The notes beneath the pieces are model-generated. The model searched no databases. It was given only the letters and a program-made list of their open reading frames with translations, and was not told the origin of the DNA. From an uncultured Paracoccaceae bacterium (GTDB taxonomy: Bacteria > Pseudomonadota > Alphaproteobacteria > Rhodobacterales > Rhodobacteraceae): a stretch of DNA of 64,000 nucleotides. The position numbers and the translations under genes are program-made. Below are positions 25,262-34,568 of the stretch, in pieces (within the stretch, counting starts at the first letter, position 1; every line of letters starts with the position of its first letter). Location of the stretch: assembly GCA_947489705.1 (NCBI GenBank), contig CANLEQ010000009.1, forward strand, positions 62,001 to 126,000, in the 5' to 3' direction.

Positions 25262-26262
25262 GATGCGGCTCCACGGACGTGACAGGCAATGCGGCGGCCG
25301 CCGGCCGGCCCTTCGAGGGGCGGCCGAACCTCCGAGCACCGGCGTTCCGCCAGCGCACAGCGGGGGTGAAACCGGCAGCCCATCGGCGGATCGATCGGCG
25401 ACGAGACCTTGCCGGGGATGCCGACGAGGTTCCCCGACCGCTCGGGATGGCAACCGATGAGCTTCTCGGTATAGGGATGGCGCGGATTGTCGATGATGTC
25501 GGCCGCCGTGCCGGTCTCGACGGTCTGCCCCGCATACATCACCGACACGCGGTCGCAGATCTGGGCCACCACGCCGAAATCGTGCGTCACGAACATCATC
25601 GCCACGTCGTATTCGGCGGCCAGATCGCGCAGCAGCTTCAGGATCTGCATCTGCGTCGTGACGTCGAGGGCGGTTGTCGGCTCGTCCGCGAGGATCAGCC
25701 CCGGCCGCGCGGCGAGCGCGCCGGCGATCAGGATCCGCTGCCGCTGGCCACCCGAGAACTGGTGCGGGTAGCGGTCGAGCGCTTCGGCCGGATCGGGGAT
25801 CTGCACCGCGCTCAACACCTCGATCAGCCGGTCGCGGTGGCGCTTGCGGTCCGCGCGGCCGAACGGTCGGCCCTCGGGGTCCTCGGGCAGGCCGCTCCAG
25901 CGCAGGATCTCCAGCATCTGCTTGCCGATAGTGAAGGTCGGATTGAACGACTGGAACGGATCCTGCGGGATGAAGCCCATCGTTCCGCCGCGAAGGCGCC
26001 GCGCGGTCTGGCGACGGCTGAGCTCGAAGAGGTTCTCGCCGCGGAACATGACGCGTCCGCTGTCGATCACGCTGTTGCGGGGCGGCAGGCCAAGGACCGT
26101 CTTGGCGAGGGTCGACTTGCCGCAGCCCGACTCGCCCACGATGCCGAAGATCTCGCCGGGGCGGATATCGAAATCCACGTGATCGAGGATGCGCGCGGGG
26201 CCGGCATCCGTCTTGACCGAAAGCGAGAGATCGCGGACCTCCAGAAGGGGTGCCTCGCTCAT
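25258..26262 (-). CDS. oppD: Peptide ABC transporter ATP-binding protein (OppD/DppD type)
   Basis: The 334-residue ATPase has Walker [10 protein letters not shown] near residue 43, Q-loop PQDPFQSFNPTF, signature FSGGQRQRI, Walker [13 protein letters not shown] and H-loop VTHDFGVVA, then the oligopeptide C-terminal domain with CRFHPRCALAERRC. I use ATG 26262 (MSEAPLLEV), which overlaps the oppC stop (ATGA). OppD pairs with OppF to drive the OppBC permease. The start shares four bases with the previous gene and the end with the next, so oppC-oppD-oppF form a tight chain. Confidence 0.92.
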   Translation of the reverse strand: MSEAPLLEVRDLSLSVKTDAGPARILDHVDFDIRPGEIFGIVGESGCGKSTLAKTVLGLPPRNSVIDSGRVMFRGENLFELSRRQTARRLRGGTMGFIPQDPFQSFNPTFTIGKQMLEILRWSGLPEDPEGRPFGRADRKRHRDRLIEVLSAVQIPDPAEALDRYPHQFSGGQRQRILIAGALAARPGLILADEPTTALDVTTQMQILKLLRDLAAEYDVAMMFVTHDFGVVAQICDRVSVMYAGQTVETGTAADIIDNPRHPYTEKLIGCHPERSGNLVGIPGKVSSPIDPPMGCRFHPRCALAERRCSEVRPPLEGPAGGRRIACHVRGAAS

Positions 26263-27098
26263 CGCAACCGCCTCAACTTGGGATCGACGAGATCGCGAAG
26301 GCCGTCGCCGAGCAGGTTGAAGCCCAGCACCAGCACCAGGATCGCGAGCCCCGGGAAGGTGGCGTACCACCATTGCTCGGGCAGGTATTTGCGGCCCTCC
26401 GAGATCGACAGGCCCCAATCCGGGCTAGGCGGCGTCGCGCCCACTCCGAGAAAGCCCAGCACGGCGGCCGTCAGGATGATGAAGCCCATTCCGACCGTCG
26501 CGCGCACGATGACCGGTGCCGCGATATTGGGCAGTATGTGCAGCAGCATGATGCGCCTGCGCCCCATCCCGATCCCCTCGAGCGCCTCGATGAAGAGCTG
26601 GGAACGGACCCTCTGCGTCTCGGCATAGACGGTACGGGTGAAGAACGGCCAATAGGTCGCGGCGAGCGCGATCATGGCGCTTTCCGCGCCGCGTCCGAGG
26701 ATCTGCGCGATCGCGATGGCGAGGATGAGCTGCGGCACGGCGAGGAACACGTCCGTCAGCCGCATGACCGTGCCCGAGATCCAGCCGCCGAGATAGCCCG
26801 CGGCCAGTCCCAGCGGGATGCCGATCGCCATCGACAGGGCCACGACCGAAAGCGCGATCTCGATCGCGGGCCGGGTGCCGAGGATGACCCGGGCGAAGAT
26901 GTCGCGCCCGAGATCGTCGGTGCCGAAGAGGAATTCCGCGCTCGGCGGCTGGAGCCGGTAGAGGATGTTGCCGCGGTTTACCCGGGCGATGTCCTCGACG
27001 AAGAGACCGGGAAAGGCGGCGAGGATCAGGGCCACGATGATAATGACGAAGCCCATCACGGCGGGCACGTCCCGCGCCAGTTTGCGAAGCAGCGGCAT
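26259..27098 (-). CDS. oppC: Peptide ABC transporter permease (OppC/DppC type)
   Basis: The 279-residue inner-membrane permease has an N-terminal helix, then FGTDDLGRDIFARVILGTR, typical of the DppC/OppC branch, and the cytoplasmic EAA loop EALEGIGMGRRRIMLLHILPN that contacts the ATPases. It ends with FNLLGDGLRDLVDPKL, also characteristic. It pairs with OppB to form the channel. The start lies two bases after the oppB stop and the end overlaps oppD. Confidence 0.92.
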   Translation of the reverse strand: MPLLRKLARDVPAVMGFVIIIVALILAAFPGLFVEDIARVNRGNILYRLQPPSAEFLFGTDDLGRDIFARVILGTRPAIEIALSVVALSMAIGIPLGLAAGYLGGWISGTVMRLTDVFLAVPQLILAIAIAQILGRGAESAMIALAATYWPFFTRTVYAETQRVRSQLFIEALEGIGMGRRRIMLLHILPNIAAPVIVRATVGMGFIILTAAVLGFLGVGATPPSPDWGLSISEGRKYLPEQWWYATFPGLAILVLVLGFNLLGDGLRDLVDPKLRRLR

Positions 27099-27100
27099 CT

Positions 27101-28111
27101 TCACATCCTTTCCGCGACGCGGGGATCGAGCAGCCCGTGCACCAGATCGACCACGATGTTGACGATGCCGTAGACCAGTCCGATCACCAAGGTGACGGCC
27201 AGCACCGCCTGGAAATCCGACGTGAAGATCGCGTTGACCAGATAGGAGCCGAGGCCGGGCCAGTCGAAGATCGCTTCCACCGCCACGGCGGAGGAGACGA
27301 ACGCCCCGAAGAGCAGGCCGATCTGGGTGACCGGCGTGACCAGCGAGTTGCGCAACACGTAGGGCAGGACAACCCGGCGCTCGGGATAGCCGACCGCCCG
27401 CTCGTAGGAGGCGAACTCGCTCTGCATCGACGAGATGACGGAGGATCGGGTGAAGCGGGCGACCGTCGCGAGGCCCCCGAGCGAGATGGTGAAGGCCGGC
27501 AGGATGATGTGGCGCAACGCCTCCCACGCGGTCTCGAACCGGCCGGTGAAAAGCGCGTCGATCACGTAGGAGCCGGTGATGAAGGGCGGCGGCGGCATGC
27601 CGGTGGGCAGCCGTCCGCGCAGCGGCAGGACCTGCAGATCCATGGAGAAAATCAGCTGCAGCATGATCGCGAACCAGAACGAGGCCGTGGCGAGACCGGC
27701 GACCGAGACGACCCGCGTGACGTGGTCGAAGACCGAGTTGCGCCAGACGCCCGCCAGCGTGCCGAACGCGATGCCGAACACCGCGGCGATCAGCAGGGCG
27801 AAGAACGTGAGTTCTAGCGTTGCGGGAAGGCGCAGGGCGATATCCGCGCCGACCGCGCGGTTGGTATAGGCCGAGACGCCGAAATCGCCACGCGCGGCAT
27901 GGCTGAGATAGTCCCAGAACTGGATGACGAGCGGATCGTTCAGCCCCAGATCCTCGCGGATGCGGGCGATCTGCTCGGGAGTGGCGTTGTCGCCGGCGAT
28001 GGCGGCGGCCGGATCGCCGGCCCCCATGCGCAGCATCATGAAGGTCAGCACGAGCAGCCCGAGCAGCGTCGGCACGATCAGGATGAGTCGTCGGATCACA
28101 AAAAGGATCAT
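27101..28111 (-). CDS. oppB: Peptide ABC transporter permease (OppB/DppB type)
   Basis: The 336-residue permease starts with FVIRRLILIVPTLLGLLVLTF, the classical OppB first helix. It carries the family blocks LGLNDPLVIQFWDYLSHAARGDFG and the EAA loop AVGYPERRVVLPYVLRNSL, and ends GLLDPRVAERM. It forms the translocation channel with OppC. A 9-base hairpin separates it from the preceding, frameshifted oppA gene, as is common between binding protein and permease genes. Confidence 0.92.
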   Translation of the reverse strand: MILFVIRRLILIVPTLLGLLVLTFMMLRMGAGDPAAAIAGDNATPEQIARIREDLGLNDPLVIQFWDYLSHAARGDFGVSAYTNRAVGADIALRLPATLELTFFALLIAAVFGIAFGTLAGVWRNSVFDHVTRVVSVAGLATASFWFAIMLQLIFSMDLQVLPLRGRLPTGMPPPPFITGSYVIDALFTGRFETAWEALRHIILPAFTISLGGLATVARFTRSSVISSMQSEFASYERAVGYPERRVVLPYVLRNSLVTPVTQIGLLFGAFVSSAVAVEAIFDWPGLGSYLVNAIFTSDFQAVLAVTLVIGLVYGIVNIVVDLVHGLLDPRVAERM

Positions 28112-28145
28112 GGCGTCCTCTGCCGGAATTCTGGTTCTGGAAGGT

Positions 28146-28170
28146 CACCGCGCGACGGGGCCGCGCGGTG
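28146..28170. terminator. Intercistronic hairpin between oppA and oppB
   Basis: CACCGCGCG at 28146-28154 pairs perfectly with CGCGCGGTG at 28162-28170 around a 7-base loop, right after the oppA stop. There is no T-run, so it is more likely an mRNA-stabilising or attenuating hairpin that raises binding-protein output over the permease than a full terminator. Confidence 0.5.
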
Positions 28171-28179
28171 CGATGCGCG

Positions 28180-29759
28180 TCAGTCCGTCAGCGACATCCA
28201 CCGGAAGTCCGAACCGGAGCCGATGGGCGAGAACTTGAAGCCCTCGACCCGGTCGCTGACCCCCCGCAGGGCGACGGTGTTGTAGATCCAGATGTCGACG
28301 GCATCGTCCACGATCTTGCGATAGGCCTCTGAATAGGCATCCGCACGCGTCTCCTGGTCTGTCTCCGTGCGCGCGGTCGCGAGCAGCTCGTCGACCTCGG
28401 GGTTGGAATACCATGACGAGGCCTTCCACGTGCCGTGGAACTGGCTGTCGTACATCTGGCCGATCCAGTTCTCGGGATCGACGAAATAAGTCGAGACCCA
28501 GTGGACCCACATGTCGGGCGTGGTTTCGACCGATCCGGTGCTGGAGGTGAGGTTGGCCCATGTCGCCGCGACCAGCTCGACGTCCACGCCGACATCGGCC
28601 AGGCCCTGCTGAAGCAACTGCGCCGATTGCGTCGTCTGGTCGAGAGAGGACTGGATATGGATCTCGAGCGGCCGGTCGAGATCGACGCCCTCCTCGCGGG
28701 CGGCGTCGCAGAATTCCTGCGCTTTTTCGGGGTCGTATTCGTAACCGACCGCATCTTCCGGAACGCCCCAGAGATTGCCGGGCAGGGGTCCGGGATTGCG
28801 GGCGACCATGCCCTTCAGGACGATGTCGATGAAACCCTCGTACTGAAACGCATGGCTGACGCATTTGCGGAAGTTGAGGTTGTCGAAGGGCGGACGTGCA
28901 TTGTTCATGCGGATGACCATGATCCGCATCGACTCGTCCTCCGCGACATGGACACCTTCGGCCTCGCGCACCCGGTCGACCTGATCGGTCGGCAGATAGC
29001 CGTCGGTCCCGTCGATATCCCCGCGCAGCAATGCCAGGACCCGGGTCGAGGTTTCCTGCACCGCGTGGGCCCGGACGATGTCGATGGGATCGTCGTTGTC
29101 GTCCCATCCGTAGAAATGGTCCTCGTTGCGCGCGAGATCGATGATCTCCTGCGGGCGGTAGGTCGCGGCATCGACCGCATAGGCCCCCGATCCGGCTTCG
29201 TTCGAGGCAAGCCACGCCGTCCCCCAATCGCCGTCGACCTCCTCCTCGGTGAGGATGTCCTCGTTCACGATCGCGACCAGCGGGATGGTCGACAGGAACG
29301 GCGCATAGGGCGTGTCGAGCACGAATTGCACCGTCAGCTCGTCGACCTTGGTGACGTTCTCGGGCTTCAGGACCGGGGTCATCGCCCCGGCCGGTCCCTG
29401 CCCGAGCGACAGCAGCCGGCGGAAGCTGTAGACGATGTCGTCGGCGGTCAGGGGGAGCCGTCGTGGAAGGTCACGCCGTCCTTGAGCGTGAACTGCCAGG
29501 TCAGGTTGTCGTCGCTCACGGTGTGGCTCTCGGCCAGCCACGGCGTCAGTTCGGGCGGATTGCCGATGTAGCGATAGAGGCCGTCATAGGCGTTGAGCAG
29601 CAGCATCTGCATCGGCACGTCATAGACCACGTGCGGGTCCAGACCGGCGGGAAGCGTGTCACCCCAGACCAGCTCGTTGTCGGATTGCGCGTGAAGTGCG
29701 CCTCCCGCGGCCAAGGTGGCGGCCAGCGAGAGCGTTCCAATCAAAGGTCTCATTTCCAT
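28180..29759 (-). pseudogene. oppA: Peptide ABC transporter substrate-binding protein OppA, one-base frameshift
   Basis: The gene starts at ATG 29759 (or 29753) after GAGAGG with a signal peptide (MRPLIGTLSLAATLAAGGALHAQ). It reads through WQFTLKDGVTFHDGSP, where TGA follows. The continuation LTADDIVYSFRRLLS lies one frame over and runs cleanly to 28180. Families of this type read HDG-SPLTADDIVYSF without a break, so one C is missing from a run of five (plus-strand GGGGG at 29451-29455). The two parts together make a normal binding protein of about 525 residues. The lesion is in a homopolymer, so a sequencing error, a recent mutation or slippage are all possible. Confidence 0.82.
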
Positions 29760-29766
29760 GTTCCTC

Positions 29767-30513
29767 TCAGCGGTGAAGTGCGGCGGTGTGGAGAACGGGT
29801 TTGGCATCGGCGCGCGGCCAGCGCGCGCGGCTCTGCGTCAGGCGGTGGGCGATCATCATCTCGGCGGTCTTGAGCGCCGCGACGACCGGATTGACGACCG
29901 GCACGCCCAGACGTTCGGTCAAGGCAGGCGTGGGATCGAGAAACGCCATGCTCATGCAGCCGAGCAGAAGGACGTCCGCCCCCTCGGCCACGCAGTCGCG
30001 CGCCGTCGTCTCGATGCGGTCGAGCGCATCCTCCTCGGCGCGGGCCAGATCGCTCACCGAAAGCCCCATGCCCCGCGCCGCGGCGAAATGCGTCTCCTGG
30101 CCCATTGCCCGCATCATGGCGCGACTGCGCCCCGGATCGCCCGGTCCCGGCGAGACGATCCCGATCCGGTCGCCGAGCTGCAGAGCCAGGTGGATCGCGG
30201 CGGCGCCCGCGCCGACCACCGGAATGCTCACCGCCTCCTTCGCGGCGTCGATGGCGGGATCGCTGAAACAGCCGATGATGGCCGCGTCGAACCCGTCGGC
30301 CTCGGCCCTGCAAATCCCGTCCACGAGGTACGGGCCGACAGTGACCGCGTCCCAGGCGCCCTCGATCGACTCGCGTCCCTGCGCGGGGGTGCGGACCTCG
30401 ACCTCGGTCCCGGACGCGGCATGCCGGGCGAGAAAGGCCTGCCTTCGTGCGGGCTCGTCGGGGCCCACCACGACGTCGAGCGGTGCCACGAGGTGATAGA
30501 GGATGCGGCCCAT
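29767..30513 (-). CDS. Asp/Glu/hydantoin racemase family protein
   Basis: The 248-residue protein has the two cysteines of the cofactor-independent racemases in their usual contexts, IIGCFSDPAID near residue 83 and LLLGCMSMAF near residue 185, and the hydantoin-racemase-like opening RILYHLVAPL. Such enzymes interconvert D and L forms of amino acids or hydantoins, or act as maleate isomerases or related lyases. It sits four bases after the M28 peptidase stop and just before oppA, so it may epimerise residues released from imported peptides. The exact substrate is unknown. Start ATG 30513. Confidence 0.8.
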   Translation of the reverse strand: MGRILYHLVAPLDVVVGPDEPARRQAFLARHAASGTEVEVRTPAQGRESIEGAWDAVTVGPYLVDGICRAEADGFDAAIIGCFSDPAIDAAKEAVSIPVVGAGAAAIHLALQLGDRIGIVSPGPGDPGRSRAMMRAMGQETHFAAARGMGLSVSDLARAEEDALDRIETTARDCVAEGADVLLLGCMSMAFLDPTPALTERLGVPVVNPVVAALKTAEMMIAHRLTQSRARWPRADAKPVLHTAALHR

Positions 30514-30517
30514 GCGC

Positions 30518-32302
30518 CTAGCCCTGCGCGTCGATGACGAGCCGCGCATCGGCGATGATCCGGGCGGCTTCGTCCAGCCCGTCGATCACCCGGTTGCGGT
30601 CCCGTACCAGCCGCGTGCGCAGTATCCAGCGTTCCTCGCCTTCCGGCAGTTCCGCCAGCCGCGGCACGTCGTAGAGGACCGGGATCATCGTCGTCTGCGG
30701 CGTGTAGCCATAGGGGTCGTGACCGTATTTTCCGATCGCCGAGCTTTGCAGCGGGACGAGGATCCGGCTCAGCCGCTTCATCGTCCGGTTGAGGATTTGC
30801 GCCGCGTCCTCGTTGCCCTGGCCCTTCTCGAAGGCGTCGCGCCACCTGGCCGAAAGCTGGTCGAACTCCGCGGCGGCGGCGCCGAACCTGTCGGCGGCAT
30901 CGGCCGCTTTCTGAAGATCGATGGCGCGGCCCGGCTCGGAGAGCTCGGCCAGACGCGCGGTCACCTGCTCGGCGACCGGGACGAACGAGAACGGCAACAC
31001 CGGCGCGGTGCAGAGCTCCCACATCCAGGCCAGATAGACCTCGAGATGCGTCTGCATCCACTCCCAGTCGAGCTTGTCGAACCGGTTCTCGATGGAATGG
31101 TGCCACCATCCGAGTGTCGCCAGCGCGCTGTCCTTCAGCTCCTGATCGGTGAACGAGCCTTCGCCGTGGAACATCGGGATGCCCAGACCGAAGAAGGAGG
31201 CGTCGCCGTTCTTGGCGGACCGCCGCCACGTGGTATCGCGCCCGTCGAGCGTGGCGTCCTCGATCTTCTGGTGGAATGCCTTCAGCTCGGCGTTGGACGC
31301 CGTGGCCCAGCGGGTCGTGGTGCCGATGCAGGCGGGCTGGTCGATCTGCATGTAGGCCACCGCATGATCGCGCAGGCGCGCCCATTCGTGATCGGCCCAC
31401 CACGACGACCCTGCCATCGTGCCCGTCTCGTGCGCCGTCCAGAAGCCGCAGATGACGCCGCGCCGCAGCTTGGACCGGTTCGCGTTCAGGATCCGCGCCA
31501 GTTCCATCATGCACGCATTGCCCGCGGCGTTGTCGGTGGCGGCCTCTCCGGGCCAGCTGTCCTGATGGCCGCCCAGAAGCACGAAATCGTCCGATTCCGG
31601 CCCCTCGTCGGCCGCGATCTCGCCGATGGTGATCTGCACGGGACGCCATCCGTTCTCGACATCGGTGACGAAGCGGCAGGTCACGGCGCCCTTCGCACAG
31701 GCGTCCTTGAGGGCCAGCCCCTCGATGCGCGCGATGCCGATGCAGGGAATCGTCGCCATCTCGGTATGGACGTTCTCGGGGGTGGGGTTGCCCCAGACCG
31801 GCTTGACCGATCCGAAGGGCACCGCCGTGTTGTCGGGCGGGCCCCAGTTCATCATCACCGCGCCCACCGCGCCCATCATCGCGGCGATCCGCTGTTTCTC
31901 GTGACGCGCGGGCGAATAGGAAAGCTCGGTGAGGATGATCTTGCCCGTGACGTCGAGGCCCTCGTAATCCGAGAATGCCCCCGATCCGACATAGACCAGT
32001 TCGCCCTCGATGCCGTCGGGGCCGGTCTCGGTCGAATGACCCAGCGTGTTGGCCTCGATCCGGCGGCCGCCCTCGGACAGGATCGTGAACTCCGCCTCCC
32101 GCGGAAAGCTCACGACCGCCGGAAGCTCGTGGATACGGACGTTCTCGATCCCGTCGGCGAGCAGCGCGTCGCGGGAATATTCCGCCATGCGGCGCCCGTT
32201 CTGCGAACCGGCCGCGCGATGCGGGATCTCCCGCACGATGGTCTCCACATGCTTGCGGACCCGGTCTGCGGAGATGTCGGCGTCGTTCAAGTCCTTGGCC
32301 AT
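30518..32302 (-). CDS. M28-family zinc peptidase (glutamate carboxypeptidase II-like)
   Basis: The 594-residue protein has a PA-like insert (about 90-220, with GIEGELVYVGSG) and the M28 catalytic core: GGHQDSWPG (His246), TDNAAGN (Asp257), TAHETGT (Glu291/292) and a later QIDQPA aspartate, then a C-terminal helical domain that resembles the dimerisation domain of PSMA-type peptidases. There is no signal peptide, so it likely acts on imported peptides in the cytoplasm. It is the first gene of the racemase-oppABCDF operon. The start ATG 32302 is divergent from an M20 peptidase across 107 bases that hold a palindromic operator candidate. Confidence 0.88.
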   Translation of the reverse strand: MAKDLNDADISADRVRKHVETIVREIPHRAAGSQNGRRMAEYSRDALLADGIENVRIHELPAVVSFPREAEFTILSEGGRRIEANTLGHSTETGPDGIEGELVYVGSGAFSDYEGLDVTGKIILTELSYSPARHEKQRIAAMMGAVGAVMMNWGPPDNTAVPFGSVKPVWGNPTPENVHTEMATIPCIGIARIEGLALKDACAKGAVTCRFVTDVENGWRPVQITIGEIAADEGPESDDFVLLGGHQDSWPGEAATDNAAGNACMMELARILNANRSKLRRGVICGFWTAHETGTMAGSSWWADHEWARLRDHAVAYMQIDQPACIGTTTRWATASNAELKAFHQKIEDATLDGRDTTWRRSAKNGDASFFGLGIPMFHGEGSFTDQELKDSALATLGWWHHSIENRFDKLDWEWMQTHLEVYLAWMWELCTAPVLPFSFVPVAEQVTARLAELSEPGRAIDLQKAADAADRFGAAAAEFDQLSARWRDAFEKGQGNEDAAQILNRTMKRLSRILVPLQSSAIGKYGHDPYGYTPQTTMIPVLYDVPRLAELPEGEERWILRTRLVRDRNRVIDGLDEAARIIADARLVIDAQG

Positions 32303-32313
32303 GTGATCCTCGA

Positions 32314-32324
32314 TTGTCAGACAA
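32314..32324. promoter_or_regulatory. Palindromic operator candidate for the FCD/GntR regulator
   Basis: TTGTCAGACAA is a perfect 11-base palindrome in the divergent promoter between the M28 and M20 peptidase genes. It fits the TNGTNNNACNA pattern of FadR/FCD-type GntR regulators, and a FCD regulator is encoded about 2.2 kb away in the M20 operon. Only one copy was found. Confidence 0.45.
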
Positions 32325-32409
32325 ACTAATAATATGACAAAACGGTTGATCAGCCCGCGGTTTCAGGTCAACCCTTTTTTCGACACCCCCCGGACGGAGA
32401 TCGTTAACG

Positions 32410-33558
32410 ATGAAAAACCATGCAGCTATCGCGTGGCTTGCGACGAAAAAGGAGGCGATGGTCGAATTGCTGGCGGATCTCGTCGCGATCGACAGCAATT
32501 CGCACGACAAGGCAGGGGTCGATCGCTGCGGGGCCCGGCTCGCCTCTTGGTTCGACGCGGCCGGGCTGGAGTGCACGACGACCCCCCGCGAGGTTCAGGG
32601 CGACGCGCTTCACGCATGGCTGCCCGGCGGGACGGGAAACGCCCCGGCTTTGCTCATGGGGCACATAGACACCGTCTTTCCGACCGGAGAGGCCGCGCGC
32701 CGGCCGTTCCGGGTCGACGGGTCGCGCGGATCGGGGCCGGGCTGCGCCGATATGAAGGCCGGGCTCGTGATGAACGCCTTCGTCCTGCGAGCCTTCGCCG
32801 AGGCCGGCGCGCCGCCGGTGCCGCTGCACGCCCTCTTCACCGGCGACGAGGAGATCGGATCCCCCGCCTCACGGCCGATCATCGAGGCTGCCGCCCGCGA
32901 GGCCTGCGTCGTCTTCAACTCCGAGCCGGGCCGCGTCAGCGGCAACATCGTCGACGGCCGCCGGGGCGGAACCTTCTTCCGCGTCGCGATCGCGGGCCGC
33001 GCCGCCCATGCCGGGCTCAATCCCGCCGACGGGCGCAGCGCGATCCACGAACTCGGCCGCAAGATTGTGGCCTGGCACGGCCTGAACGATCCCGAACGGG
33101 ATATCTCGGTGAATGTCGGGCTCGTGTCGGGCGGACAATCGGTCAATACCGTCGCCCCCGATGCCGAGGCCCGAATAGACCTGCGCTTCACCGATCCCGA
33201 GGACGAAGCGCGCCTGATCGCGGCCATCACCGGCATCGCCGAGGAGTGCCTCGAGGACGGCGTCACCGCGATCGTCGAGATCCTGGGCGGGTTCGCCCCG
33301 ATGGCGCGGGGCGCGCGGGATCTCGCGCTGCGCGACCTCTATCTCGCGGCGTCCGAAGAACTCGGCTATCCGACGCAGGCGGAATTCACCCGCTCCTGCG
33401 CCGATTCCGGCGTCGCGTCGAGCACCGGCACGCCGACCGTCTGCGCCCTCGGCCCGATCGGCGGCAAGGCGCATACGCCCGACGAATATGTCGAACTCGA
33501 CAGCCTGGTCCCCCGCGCACAGGCGCTTGCGCTCGCGATCTCGAGGCTGCCGCTATGA
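32410..33558 (+). CDS. M20-family zinc metallopeptidase (CPG2/ArgE-DapE like)
   Basis: The 382-residue protein has the M20 zinc site: LLMGHIDTVFP (His and Asp), GPGCADMKAG (bridging Asp), FTGDEEIGSPASRP (catalytic and ligand Glu), and a C-terminal GIGPIGGKAHTPDEYVE-like block with the last His. The middle GRAAHAGLNPADGRSAIHE is the dimerisation domain of carboxypeptidase G2-like enzymes. These remove C-terminal glutamate or deacylate amino acids. Its stop overlaps the oxidoreductase ATG (ATGA). It is divergent from the M28-opp operon and upstream of the FCD regulator. Confidence 0.88.
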   Translation: MKNHAAIAWLATKKEAMVELLADLVAIDSNSHDKAGVDRCGARLASWFDAAGLECTTTPREVQGDALHAWLPGGTGNAPALLMGHIDTVFPTGEAARRPFRVDGSRGSGPGCADMKAGLVMNAFVLRAFAEAGAPPVPLHALFTGDEEIGSPASRPIIEAAAREACVVFNSEPGRVSGNIVDGRRGGTFFRVAIAGRAAHAGLNPADGRSAIHELGRKIVAWHGLNDPERDISVNVGLVSGGQSVNTVAPDAEARIDLRFTDPEDEARLIAAITGIAEECLEDGVTAIVEILGGFAPMARGARDLALRDLYLAASEELGYPTQAEFTRSCADSGVASSTGTPTVCALGPIGGKAHTPDEYVELDSLVPRAQALALAISRLPL

Positions 33559-34535
33559 AGGCGGCGATGTATGAGCGGACGGGTCTGGCCGCCGACGTGA
33601 TCGGAATCGTCGACCTGCCCGACCCCGAGCCCGGCCCGGGCGAGGTCCTCGTCCGGATCGCAGCGTCAGGCGTCAATCCGCACGACACCAAGAAGCGGTC
33701 GGGCTGGTTGGGCGGTGCCGTGCCCGAAGGTGGCATCGTGCCCCACAGCGACGGCGCCGGAGAGGTCGTCTCCTGCGGGCCGGGCGTGGATACGTCCTGG
33801 ATCGGACGGCGCGTCTATGTCCGGTCGGCGGGCCCCACGCGCGGCACCGCGGCGGAATATTGCGCGGTCTCGACCGACTACGTCTTCGATCTGCCCGTTG
33901 GCCTGTCCTTCGCGCAGGGCGCCTCGCTCGGCGTGCCCGCCTTCACCGCGTGGCTCTGCGTGCTGGGCGATGGCGGCGTCACCGGCGATACGGTGCTGGT
34001 GCAGGGCGGCTCAGGCGCCGTCGGGCGCGTTGCCGTCGAGATGGCCGCCTGGAACGGTGCGACCGTGATCGCGACGGCGGGCAGTCCCGAGCGTGCGGCC
34101 ATCGCACGGCGCGCCGGCGCCACCCATGTCCTCGACTACCGGGAGGCGGATCTGACCGGCGCAATCCTCGATCTCACGCAAGGCAGGGGCGTCGACCGGA
34201 TCGTCGAGGTGGATCTGGGGGCCAACATGACGACCGACGCGCGGCTCCTCGCGGTGCACGGGACCCTCTGCTCCTATTCCTCCACCAGTGACCGGACGCC
34301 GGTCCTGCCGTATTACGACTTTGCCCTCAAGGGGGTGTCGCTCCACTTCATACAGGCGTCGCGCATGCGCCCTGCCGACAATGCGGCCGCCGGCCGGGCG
34401 ATCGGCGCGCTGCTGGCCGCGGGCCGCATCGCGCCGGATATTTCAGCCACGTTCGGCATCGACGATTGTGCCCGGGCGCATGATCTGATGGCCGCCGGCG
34501 GTGCCGGTGGCAATATCGTCGTCACGTTCCCCTGA
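33555..34535 (+). CDS. Zinc-independent MDR alcohol dehydrogenase/quinone oxidoreductase
   Basis: The 326-residue medium-chain dehydrogenase has an N-terminal GroES-like domain (PGPGEVLVRIAASGVNPHDTKKR) and a Rossmann domain with LVQGGSGAVGRVAVEMA around residue 155. Catalytic zinc cysteines are absent, so it belongs with the NADPH:quinone or enoyl reductases. The substrate is unknown. The start overlaps the M20 peptidase stop and the FCD regulator follows 33 bases later, which argues that all three serve one pathway, possibly processing a product of peptide or amino-acid breakdown. Confidence 0.85.
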   Translation: MKAAMYERTGLAADVIGIVDLPDPEPGPGEVLVRIAASGVNPHDTKKRSGWLGGAVPEGGIVPHSDGAGEVVSCGPGVDTSWIGRRVYVRSAGPTRGTAAEYCAVSTDYVFDLPVGLSFAQGASLGVPAFTAWLCVLGDGGVTGDTVLVQGGSGAVGRVAVEMAAWNGATVIATAGSPERAAIARRAGATHVLDYREADLTGAILDLTQGRGVDRIVEVDLGANMTTDARLLAVHGTLCSYSSTSDRTPVLPYYDFALKGVSLHFIQASRMRPADNAAAGRAIGALLAAGRIAPDISATFGIDDCARAHDLMAAGGAGGNIVVTFP

Positions 34536-34568
34536 AGGCCCCGGGGCGAAGCCGGCTGAAAGAAGACA

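Noticed and set aside
30503-32329. 608-codon plus-strand frame antisense to the M28 peptidase
   Set aside because: No recognisable domain, and the opposite strand encodes an intact M28 peptidase with all metal ligands.
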